This document shows, one piece after another, positions 1 to 6,071 of a DNA stretch of 7,887 nt (its first letter is position 1; every line of letters starts with the position of its first letter). A program made the position numbers and the translations under genes. Origin of the DNA: an uncultured Bacteroides sp. (GTDB lineage: Bacteria; Bacteroidota; Bacteroidia; Bacteroidales; UBA932); NCBI GenBank assembly GCA_900543205.1, contig UQQM01000049.1, positions 1 to 7,887 of the forward strand, written 5' to 3'. The notes beneath the pieces were generated by a model that ran no database searches, had not been told where the DNA came from, and worked only from the letters and a program-made list of their open reading frames with translations.

Positions 1-563
1 CTGCCCGTGATTACTTGACAAGCTTGCTTGAAGCGATGAGGGAAAACCGTGTAGTGACAATCACTTATTGCGGGTTCAACAAGTCCGGTAGCCACACATT
101 CCCGATCGAGCCTTACTGTGTAAAACTGTTTGAAAACCGATGGTATGTCTTGGCTCACAACATTCATTATGATGATTATCGAATTTACGGATTGGACCGT
201 ATAGAAGATTTGGAAATAACAACGGACACATTCAAACTTCCAAAAGATTTTTCAGCATCAGATTATTTCTCAAATTATTACGGAATTATATCCGACAGCA
301 ATATAAAGTCCGAACGGATGGTTATCAGAGCCTACCGTAACCATATTCCCTATATGAATTCGCTTCCCTTGCATCATAGCCAGAGGTTGCTGGAAGATAA
401 CGGTGAATATGCCGACTTTGAGTTATTCCTTGCTCCTACATTCGATTTTATAATGAGATTACTTAGCGCAGGAGCCATGATAGAAGTCATTTCTCCGGTA
501 TCTTTAAGAAAGACATTGAAAGGATGTGTGTCAGATATGTACAACTTGTATAAAAACGATTGA
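1..563 (+). CDS. WYL-domain transcriptional regulator, C-terminal part (5' truncated by window)
   Basis: The reading frame is open to the first base (codons in phase with position 3), so the gene starts upstream; an in-frame TTG at 15 is not a credible start. The visible 186 or so residues are a WYL domain: an N-terminal stretch with basic residues followed by IEPYCVKLFENRWYVLAH, then the YRIYGLDRIEDLEIT segment and a C-terminal region ending in YNLYKND. WYL domains bind small ligands or nucleic acid and usually sit behind a helix-turn-helix in transcription regulators, often near defence or mobile genes. The HTH would be outside the window. The gene is clearly more AT-rich than everything downstream, which suggests a different origin. 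It is separated from the redox operon by 504 bp and a hairpin, so nothing shows that it regulates that operon. Family assignment is firm; the target is unknown. Confidence 0.85.
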   Translation, partial: ARDYLTSLLEAMRENRVVTITYCGFNKSGSHTFPIEPYCVKLFENRWYVLAHNIHYDDYRIYGLDRIEDLEITTDTFKLPKDFSASDYFSNYYGIISDSNIKSERMVIRAYRNHIPYMNSLPLHHSQRLLEDNGEYADFELFLAPTFDFIMRLLSAGAMIEVISPVSLRKTLKGCVSDMYNLYKND

Positions 564-788
564 CTATGCATGATTTCGCAGCATTACTCTAATTCGTGAC
601 TGTCTATGATGTTTAGTTGACTTGTGTTGTTGAAAATTACAACATCTTTCGTACCTCCGCATCGGAAGAAAACAGGTGACTTCGGACGGGAAAACTCCTT
701 TTTCCCGTTGGTTCATTCAAGTGAAAAGTGCGGCTAAACTTCCGGGCCCCGGGCAATCAGAATTCCGGAATATCAAATTGAAAACGCT
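564..788. other. Intergenic region with several palindromes, no gene
   Basis: No convincing coding sequence is present. Three inverted repeats can be read: a weak 6-bp AT-rich stem (625-630 with 639-644) shortly after the WYL stop, the perfect 9-bp hairpin at 686-708, and a GC-rich palindromic patch at 740-771 that contains a perfect 10-bp palindrome at 762-771. Base composition changes here from AT-rich to GC-rich, so this stretch marks the boundary between the WYL gene and the rest of the window. Confidence 0.6.
686..708. terminator. Perfect 9-bp hairpin between converging genes, possible bidirectional terminator
   Basis: Bases 686-694 (acgggaaaa) pair perfectly with 700-708 (ttttcccgt) around the 5-base loop ctcct. 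The stem carries its own T-run on the 3' arm, and A-run/T-run symmetry makes it readable on both strands. It lies between the WYL gene (plus) and the membrane-protein remnant (minus), where a shared terminator would be expected. No separate U-tract follows the stem, so the terminator call is tentative. Confidence 0.45.
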
Positions 789-937
789 TCAGTCCTTCCC
801 GGTTGCCGATGCGGCAGCCTTCGCCCTGGCCAGCACCGGCCCCAGTCGTAGTTGCGCCACAGGCCTACCGCCATCATATACACCATGAGCAGGCAGGACA
901 CCACGCATATCAGGGCGTCGTCGGCGATGACCTTCAT
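789..937 (-). pseudogene. Remnant or small paralogue of the C-terminal end of the 4-TM membrane protein at 6039-7233
   Basis: Read on the minus strand from the ATG at 937, the sequence encodes a membrane helix (LICVVSCLLMVYMMAVGLW) followed by RNYDW. It is nearly identical to the last transmembrane helix and tail of the gene at 6039-7233. Just after the NYDW motif a one-base deletion relative to the other copy (in the C4 run at about 840) shifts the frame. If one base is restored, the reading continues as VLARAKAAASATGKD and stops at 789, giving 49 residues against 48 in the equivalent part of the other copy. Upstream of 937 the similarity fades (a W-x-E-K match may be left over). The upstream body of the gene is absent. 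It is either a decayed duplicate or a frameshifted small single-helix protein; a sequencing error in the C-run cannot be excluded. Confidence 0.6.
813..912. repeat. Direct repeat copy 1, left of the Hdr operon
   Basis: These 100 bp align with 6051-6151 with about 10 substitutions and a single one-base gap (about 89% identity). Two blocks are exact: 25 bp (cccagtcgtagttgcgccac and 5 more bases) and 29 bp ending in cacgcatatca. The repeat is the 3' coding end of the minus-strand membrane-protein genes and is in the same orientation on both sides of the Hdr operon. Confidence 0.85.
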
Positions 938-1015
938 GCCATGCTCCCCACAGGCATTTCCCCTCTTTTCGCACCATTTTCCGGCGGCCCATGCTGATGT
1001 CTGAAAATATAATCC

Positions 1016-1023
1016 TAAATTTG
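1016..1023 (+). promoter_or_regulatory. Bacteroidota-type -7 promoter box ahead of the Hdr operon
   Basis: The octamer TAAATTTG matches the Bacteroidota primary sigma factor -7 consensus TAnnTTTG. It lies 44 bp before the ATG of the first Hdr gene, which would give a leader of roughly 35-40 nt. The -33 element (TTTG, about 20 bp upstream) is not well conserved: only a TG is visible near 995. The position immediately before a five-gene operon supports the call; no operator or riboswitch is evident in the short leader. Confidence 0.5.
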
Positions 1024-1067
1024 TACGTTTTGCCACATGCGCAAAGCGCAACAGATTCATTCGGATT

Positions 1068-1766
1068 ATGGGTAAACTCTACGACGAACTGACCAAGGAC
1101 TACAGGGTCAAGGAAGGGCTGAAGACCTGCATCAACTGCGGGACCTGCACCGCCATCTGCCCTGCGGCCGAGTTCTACCGCTACGACCCGCGCAAGATAG
1201 TGGACACCGTCCAGAGCAAGAACGAGGCTGAAATAGAGAAACTGCTGAAGAGCGATACCATCTGGTACTGCGGAGAATGCATGTCCTGCGTGACGAGATG
1301 CCCCCGCAAGAACGGCCCGGGCCTGGTCATAATGGCGCTCCGGAACCTTTCGGCCAAGCTCGGGTACTTCACCTGCTCCGAAAAGGGACGCCAGCTGCTC
1401 CCCCTCACACGCATGCTGACCGGCAACATCCTGAAATACGGCTACTGCATATACCCCGAAACTTTCCGCTGGGAGGACCACGTCGAGTCCGGACCGGTAT
1501 GGAAATGGCATACGGAACACCTCCGGGACAACATGGAGCGTCTCGGCGCCAATTACCAGGGCGAAGGCCCGGGAGTGCTGAGGAAAATCCCCCAGGAAGC
1601 CCTCGACGAACTGAAAAGCATCTTCGACGTCACCGGAGGGACCGAAAGGATCGAAACGGTCGAGCGTTACTCCAGGATGAAGGCCGAGGAGATGGGCGTC
1701 AGCATGGACGAGTATGAGAGAATAGCCTTCGAGAAGAACTCTCCTGGCCATCTCAACGATGAATAA
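1068..1766 (+). CDS. hdrC: HdrC-like protein with two [4Fe-4S] clusters (sHdrC1-like)
   Basis: A 232-residue cytoplasmic electron-transfer subunit. Two classic CxxCxxCxxxCP motifs are seen: C21/C24/C27/C31 (CINCGTCTAICP) and C68/C71/C74/C78 (CGECMSCVTRCP). This spacing is that of HdrC, which relays electrons between the HdrA flavin and HdrB. About 150 residues follow the second cluster, rich in aromatic and charged residues, with no membrane helix and no CCG domain; this tail is longer than in minimal HdrC proteins such as the second copy in this operon. The ATG at 1068 follows the putative promoter by 44 bp and no earlier in-frame start fits better. It is the first gene of the operon, 17 bp before the HdrB gene. 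Family assignment is secure; the physiological partner is unknown. Confidence 0.9.
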   Translation: MGKLYDELTKDYRVKEGLKTCINCGTCTAICPAAEFYRYDPRKIVDTVQSKNEAEIEKLLKSDTIWYCGECMSCVTRCPRKNGPGLVIMALRNLSAKLGYFTCSEKGRQLLPLTRMLTGNILKYGYCIYPETFRWEDHVESGPVWKWHTEHLRDNMERLGANYQGEGPGVLRKIPQEALDELKSIFDVTGGTERIETVERYSRMKAEEMGVSMDEYERIAFEKNSPGHLNDE

Positions 1767-1783
1767 GACAACACACACCGGAT

Positions 1784-2854
1784 ATGATATACCAAGGAAA
1801 ACAGAAAATATGGGCCGACTACCAGAAAGAGATCCCCGATGACCATTGGTTCTATGTGAGGAGCTGCATCAGGCAGAATTTCTTCCCGGGTGCGGAAAGG
1901 ATGTTCCTCGAGATATGCCGGGGCGTTCTCGGCAGGGACTTCCACGAAACCGCGAGCCACACGACCTGCGGGGGCATCGCCTACCACTGCGACACCATCC
2001 CCCAGGAGACCGCGATGACGATAGTCGCAAGGCAGTTCGCCCTGATGACCGAGGCGGGCTACGAAAACTATGTGACATCCTGCATCACCTCGTTCGGCAA
2101 CTACATCGAGATACTCGAAACCTGGAACGAGTTCCCCGAACTCGAAGCGAAGATACGCGAGCTGCTCTGGAAAGCCTGCCGCAGGGAATTCAAGAAACCC
2201 AGATACGTCGCACACGCAAGCGACCTCATATACAAGTACAGGAACCTCATCGCGGAAAAGGCCGCCTACCGTCTCGTCAACAGGCAGACCGGCGAACCGC
2301 TGAAGGTCGTCGAACACATAGGCTGCCACTATTCCAAGATGTTCCCTTCGAAGGGAATAGGCGGAGCCGAATACCCCTACGTGTTGTGCGGCATGGTGGA
2401 ATCCTGGGGAGGCAGCGTCATCGACTATCCCGAACGCCGCCACTGCTGCGGCTACGGCTTCAGGCAGTACCACGTCAAGGCCAACCGGGGATATTCCCTC
2501 TCCAACACCTACAAGAAATTCGAGTCCATGGAGCCGTACCATCCCGACATGATCATCACCAACTGCCCGGGGTGCCCGTACTTCCTCGACCGCTGGCAAT
2601 ACGTGATAGCCGAGACCGAGGGCAAGACATACGGGGAGAACGGATACGGCATCCCAGTGTTCACCTACGAGGAAGTCGCCGGCATGCTGCTGGGCTACGA
2701 CCCGTGGGATCTCGGACTGCAGCTGCACCAGGTCGCCGTGGAGCCGCTGCTCGACAAGATAGGTATACCCTACAGTCCCGAAGACAAATACAAGGGCGTC
2801 GACAGGAAAGACATCATGAAGCCGGAACTCCCCGGCGTCCTGAAATGCTGCTGA
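1784..2854 (+). CDS. hdrB: HdrB-like CCG-domain protein with a degenerate first CCG motif (sHdrB1-like)
   Basis: A 356-residue soluble HdrB family protein. In methanogens HdrB carries two CCG motifs that hold noncubane [4Fe-4S] clusters and reduces the heterodisulfide. Here the second motif is complete: C181, C221-C222 and C261-x-x-C264 (GCHYS, HCCGYGF, NCPGCP). The first is incomplete: C28, T61-C62 where a CC pair is expected, and C100-I-T-S103 where CxxC is expected, so three of five cysteines remain. The protein ends in a CC pair. No membrane segment or signal peptide is seen. The gene follows hdrC by 17 bp and precedes hdrA by 19 bp, so it is part of the same operon. Loss of one cluster site suggests it no longer does the methanogen reaction in the same way. 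HdrB membership is firm, the substrate is not known. Confidence 0.9.
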   Translation: MIYQGKQKIWADYQKEIPDDHWFYVRSCIRQNFFPGAERMFLEICRGVLGRDFHETASHTTCGGIAYHCDTIPQETAMTIVARQFALMTEAGYENYVTSCITSFGNYIEILETWNEFPELEAKIRELLWKACRREFKKPRYVAHASDLIYKYRNLIAEKAAYRLVNRQTGEPLKVVEHIGCHYSKMFPSKGIGGAEYPYVLCGMVESWGGSVIDYPERRHCCGYGFRQYHVKANRGYSLSNTYKKFESMEPYHPDMIITNCPGCPYFLDRWQYVIAETEGKTYGENGYGIPVFTYEEVAGMLLGYDPWDLGLQLHQVAVEPLLDKIGIPYSPEDKYKGVDRKDIMKPELPGVLKCC

Positions 2855-2873
2855 GAACTTCAACGACTACAGG

Positions 2874-3902
2874 ATGAAACAGAACATAGTCATAATAGGC
2901 GGAGGAATCGCAGGACTCGAGGCGGCCAAGAGGCTCCTGAGGCTGGGATACAGCCCCATCATAGTGGAAAAGCAGAACCGTCTGGGCGGGCATGTGGCCG
3001 GATGGCACCGCCTCTTCCCCGACATGACACCCGCACAGGAAATCGTTTCGGGCCTCATCGAGGACTCCTCCGACGCCAACATTTTCCTCGACACCGAAAT
3101 CTCGTTCATGAACAGGCTCCGCGACAGCTACAACATCATGCTCTCCAACGGAGTCTCGGTCATCGCCAGGGCCATACTCTTCACCACCGGATTCTCGCTC
3201 TTCGACGCCTCCAGGAAAGAAGAATACGGCTACGGCATCTACGACAGGGTAATCACCAACAGCGACCTCGAACACTGGTTCAACGAGGGGCAGGACATGC
3301 GCATCGACAGCTCCGACATGAAGGCCGTCGGCTTCGTGCATTGCGTGGGCTCCCGCGACGAGAAGGCCCGCAACCCGCAGTGCTCCAAGGTATGCTGCAT
3401 CACCGCCGTCAAGCAGGCCATAGAGATGAAGAAGAGGTTCCCTGACGCGGCCGTGTACTGCTTCTACATGGACCTCAGGATGTTCGGCAAGAAGTTCGAG
3501 GACTTCTACATCTCCGCCCAGAGGGACTACGGAGTACGTTTCATCCGGGGCAGGGTCTCCGAGGTCAGCGAGAACATCGACGGGCAGGTCGTCGTGAAGG
3601 CCGAGGACACCCTGGCCGGCAGGCCGATAAAGGTCACCCTCGACCTGCTGGTGCTGATGGCCGGCATGGTCAGCGGCGGCGACACGGCCTCCCTCGCATC
3701 GATGCTCCGGATACCCGTCGACTCCGACGGCTTCTTCAAGAGCAGGAACAACATCAGCGGCATCGCCCAGTCACCCTCCCCTCGTGACGGAATCTTCTAC
3801 GCCGGGGCGTGCACCGGGCCGAAAACCATACCGGAAACCCTCGCCGAGGCCGATTCGGCCGCCCTGGAAATCGACACGTTCCTTAAAAAACATAACGGCT
3901 GA
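2874..3902 (+). CDS. hdrA: HdrA/QmoA-like FAD oxidoreductase, short form without ferredoxin domains (sHdrA-like)
   Basis: A 342-residue flavoprotein. The N-terminus is a Rossmann FAD-binding motif (IIGGGIAGLEAAKRL, residues 7-21) with an acidic residue E32 at the end of strand 2 and GGHVAG behind it. Residues 151-180 hold the HdrA signature around HCVGSRD and QCSKVCC; C157, C170, C174 and C175 are placed to bind the [4Fe-4S] cluster next to the flavin. The C-terminus has the second FAD motif (GIFYAGACTGPKTIPETLAEA, split here at 306-326). Methanogen HdrA is about 650 residues with extra ferredoxin domains; these are absent, as is the cysteine patch that usually follows the FPxxx segment (here FPDMTPAQ). 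The size and content match QmoA or sHdrA better than bifurcating HdrA. It is translationally close-packed: 2 bp separate its TGA from the next ATG. Confidence 0.9.
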   Translation: MKQNIVIIGGGIAGLEAAKRLLRLGYSPIIVEKQNRLGGHVAGWHRLFPDMTPAQEIVSGLIEDSSDANIFLDTEISFMNRLRDSYNIMLSNGVSVIARAILFTTGFSLFDASRKEEYGYGIYDRVITNSDLEHWFNEGQDMRIDSSDMKAVGFVHCVGSRDEKARNPQCSKVCCITAVKQAIEMKKRFPDAAVYCFYMDLRMFGKKFEDFYISAQRDYGVRFIRGRVSEVSENIDGQVVVKAEDTLAGRPIKVTLDLLVLMAGMVSGGDTASLASMLRIPVDSDGFFKSRNNISGIAQSPSPRDGIFYAGACTGPKTIPETLAEADSAALEIDTFLKKHNG

Positions 3903-3904
3903 CC

Positions 3905-4237
3905 ATGGGAAACATTTTCGGATTCGGCATCTCCCCCAGCTCGACGGTCAACATGGACAAGGTGGACTTCACCCTGTTCGACAGGCTGCACGAGCTCGAA
4001 CCGGATGCGTGGAAATGCATGTCGTGCGGCTCCTGCAGCGCCACATGCCCGGCAGGGACCTTCAGCGGGATGAGCCTGAGGAAAGTGCTCCACTGTCTCC
4101 AGAGAGGCAGGGAGAAAGAAGCCGTGAAAATGCTCCGCTGCTGCATGCTCTGCGGGAAATGCTCCATAGTCTGCCCGCGCGGAATCAACACCCGGCATCT
4201 GATACTCTCAATCTGCAAACTGTATAAGGAGGACTGA
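3905..4237 (+). CDS. hdrC: Second HdrC-like protein, compact two-cluster form (sHdrC2-like)
   Basis: A 110-residue ferredoxin-like subunit with two CxxCxxCxxxCP motifs: C38/C41/C44/C48 (CMSCGSCSATCP) and C80/C83/C86/C90 (CMLCGKCSIVCP), plus an extra cysteine at 79. The residues between the motifs form the helical linker usual for HdrC (SLRKVLHCLQRGRE). The N-terminal 35 residues are hydrophilic with no signal peptide. It shares the cluster motifs of the first HdrC gene but lacks its long tail, so the two are paralogues rather than a recent duplication. Its ATG comes 2 bp after the hdrA stop, and the next gene starts 1 bp after its own stop, so it is probably co-translated with both and may link HdrA to the membrane protein. 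Confidence 0.9.
   Translation: MGNIFGFGISPSSTVNMDKVDFTLFDRLHELEPDAWKCMSCGSCSATCPAGTFSGMSLRKVLHCLQRGREKEAVKMLRCCMLCGKCSIVCPRGINTRHLILSICKLYKED
4226..4232 (+). promoter_or_regulatory. Strong Shine-Dalgarno (AAGGAGG) that fixes a GTG start
   Basis: AAGGAGG lies inside the last codons of the second hdrC gene, 6 bp before the GTG at 4239. None of the other genes in the operon has so complete a ribosome-binding site. It supports the GTG, one base after the upstream TGA, as the true start of the membrane fusion gene, and suggests this gene is translated independently and well. Confidence 0.7.
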
Positions 4238-4238
4238 G

Positions 4239-6071
4239 GTGAGCGAAAGATTTGCATCCGGCTACAACAACTTCGTGCTGCCGTTCCTGATAGGGATGGC
4301 GTTCGTCATCACATACTGCCTCGTCGCGCTGGCAAGAATACTTCTCCAGCTGCCCGCCGAGGACAGGAGGCGCTTCCTGAAATCCCTGATCACCCCGAAG
4401 ACCATGCTGAAGAACTTCAAGGACATCTTCTGCGACTGCCTTCTGCACGTGAAGATATGGAAGCGCAACAAGCTCCTGGGCTACATGCACTCCAGCATAG
4501 CCTTCGGCTGGTTCATGCTGATAGTCATCGGACACATCGAGGTGCTGCTCTACACGCCGCACAGGGCGAAGCTGCTCTACTACCCGATATTCTTCAGATA
4601 TTTCGTGGCCGAGACCGAAAGCACGATGGAAGGCGCCGTGCTCTTCTTCCTGATGGACTTCTTCCTTCTCATGGTCCTCAGCGGCATCACCCTCGCGATA
4701 ATCAAGAGAATACGCTCGCGGCTGTTCGGCATGCGCCGCACCACGAGGCCGAGCTTCCTCGACATGATAGGCTTGTATTCGCTGTGGGCGATATTCCCGC
4801 TCCGCCTTCTCGCCGAAGGATTCACCGCCAACATCAGCGGCGGCTCCTTCCTCACGAAATCCCTCAACCACCTGTTCTCGGCGTTCCTGAGCGACACCAC
4901 GAACATCCTCCCCTGCTGGTGGGCGTATTCATGCGCCCTCTGCGTCTTCTTCGTGGTGCTGCCGTTCACCCGCTACATGCACATCCCCTCGGAGATACTC
5001 CTGATTCCCATGCGCAACGCAGGGCTCAAGATACGCAACGCACGCAAGGGCCTCGCCAAGGCCCAGGTATATTCCTGCCCGGGCTGCGGACTCTGCATCG
5101 ACGCCTGCCCCATGAGCGTGCAGAAGGCCAACACCAGGGACACGACCGTGTACCTGAACAGGCAGATACGCCGGAACAACGAAAGGCGCATAGAGGAGAT
5201 CAGCGACAAATGCCTGCTCTGCGGCAAATGCACCGCCGTCTGCCCCGTAGGCGTCCAGGGCGACAGGCTGCGCATAGCCCAGAGGTCGGTGCGCCGCTAT
5301 GGCATTAACCCCGACTATTCCCCCATCGACACGGCACCTCTGACCACGGACAGCCGAGGCAAGGTGCTTTATTACGCCGGCTGCATGACCGCCCTCACGC
5401 CCTCGATCAAAAAAGCCATGGAATCGCTGCTGCGCAAGGCCGGAGTAGAGTACGAACTCATGGACAAGGACGGAGGCATCTGCTGCGGACGGCCAATGTG
5501 GATGGCAGGACGCATCAAGGAGGCCATGCAGATGATAGTGAAGAACACGGAAATCATCCTCAGCTCCGGAGCCGACACCCTGCTGCTCACCTGCCCGATA
5601 TGCTACCGCATCTTCAAGGAGAGGTACAAGCTCGACGGAATCCGGATAGTCCACCATACAGAGTTCATAGACGAACTGATATCGCAAGGACGCCTCAGAG
5701 TCAGCGCGGGAGACCGGAAGTACGTCTACCATGACCCGTGCGAACTCGGACGCGGTTGCGGGATATACGAGCAGCCCCGCAATGTGCTGCGCCATGCCGG
5801 CACCCTGGTCGAGGCCGCCAAGAACCGCAAGGAGAGCATCTGCTGCGGAGGAAGCGTAGGCAGTCTCTCGCTGGGTCTGGAGAAACGCAGGGTGATTACC
5901 GAAAATGCCCTGAGCAACCTTACGGTGGCATCACCCGACGTAATCGTGACCGCCTGCCCGCTGTGCCTCAACACCTTCGGGCGCTATGCCGACAGGAAGG
6001 TAGAGGACCTGGCAGAAACCGTGGACAGGAATGCGTCGTCAGCCATTCCTGGCAGCCTTCACCTTGGCTAG
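4239..6071 (+). CDS. Membrane-bound HdrE-HdrD-type fusion (cytochrome b-like domain, 2x[4Fe-4S], 2xCCG), quinone-linked
   Basis: A 610-residue protein in three parts. Residues 1-250 hold about five membrane helices (12-34, 83-101, 131-153, 175-192, 224-243) of the NarI/HdrE cytochrome b type; H84, H99, H211 and H248 are candidate heme ligands. Residues 280-335 hold two [4Fe-4S] motifs (C280/283/286/290 and C325/328/331/335). Residues 380-580 hold two complete CCG motifs: C382, C415-C416, C452-x-x-C455 and C501, C535-C536, C573-x-x-C576, each expected to bind a noncubane cluster. This layout is known from HdrDE and from ETF:menaquinone oxidoreductases (EMO), which pass electrons between a soluble partner and menaquinone. 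No etfAB is nearby, so the Hdr subunits upstream are the likely partner. The GTG start is fixed by the strong Shine-Dalgarno. The last 11 codons overlap the minus-strand membrane gene tail to tail. Confidence 0.9.
   Translation: MSERFASGYNNFVLPFLIGMAFVITYCLVALARILLQLPAEDRRRFLKSLITPKTMLKNFKDIFCDCLLHVKIWKRNKLLGYMHSSIAFGWFMLIVIGHIEVLLYTPHRAKLLYYPIFFRYFVAETESTMEGAVLFFLMDFFLLMVLSGITLAIIKRIRSRLFGMRRTTRPSFLDMIGLYSLWAIFPLRLLAEGFTANISGGSFLTKSLNHLFSAFLSDTTNILPCWWAYSCALCVFFVVLPFTRYMHIPSEILLIPMRNAGLKIRNARKGLAKAQVYSCPGCGLCIDACPMSVQKANTRDTTVYLNRQIRRNNERRIEEISDKCLLCGKCTAVCPVGVQGDRLRIAQRSVRRYGINPDYSPIDTAPLTTDSRGKVLYYAGCMTALTPSIKKAMESLLRKAGVEYELMDKDGGICCGRPMWMAGRIKEAMQMIVKNTEIILSSGADTLLLTCPICYRIFKERYKLDGIRIVHHTEFIDELISQGRLRVSAGDRKYVYHDPCELGRGCGIYEQPRNVLRHAGTLVEAAKNRKESICCGGSVGSLSLGLEKRRVITENALSNLTVASPDVIVTACPLCLNTFGRYADRKVEDLAETVDRNASSAIPGSLHLG

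Noticed and set aside
676..888. A 70-residue plus-strand open frame ahead of the operon
   Set aside because: It runs through the hairpin and then antisense to the conserved membrane-helix repeat; there is no ribosome-binding site or family resemblance.
938..1060. N-terminal extension of the left remnant to an ATG at 1060
   Set aside because: The extension covers the likely Hdr promoter. A W-x-E-K match to the other copy may be a trace of homology, but the rest does not align.
789..1778. A 329-residue minus-strand open frame opposite the first hdrC gene
   Set aside because: It is the antisense shadow of a GC-rich gene with perfect Fe-S motifs on the plus strand. Only its extreme 3' end (789 to about 840) is meaningful, as the shifted tail of the duplicated membrane gene.
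1667..2863. A 398-residue minus-strand open frame opposite hdrB
   Set aside because: No recognisable motifs; it exists because codon bias on the plus strand removes antisense stops. The plus-strand HdrB reading is unambiguous.
1846..2877. A 343-residue plus-strand open frame overlapping hdrB
   Set aside because: The product is rich in R, H, P and G with no domain, typical of an out-of-frame reading of a GC-rich gene.
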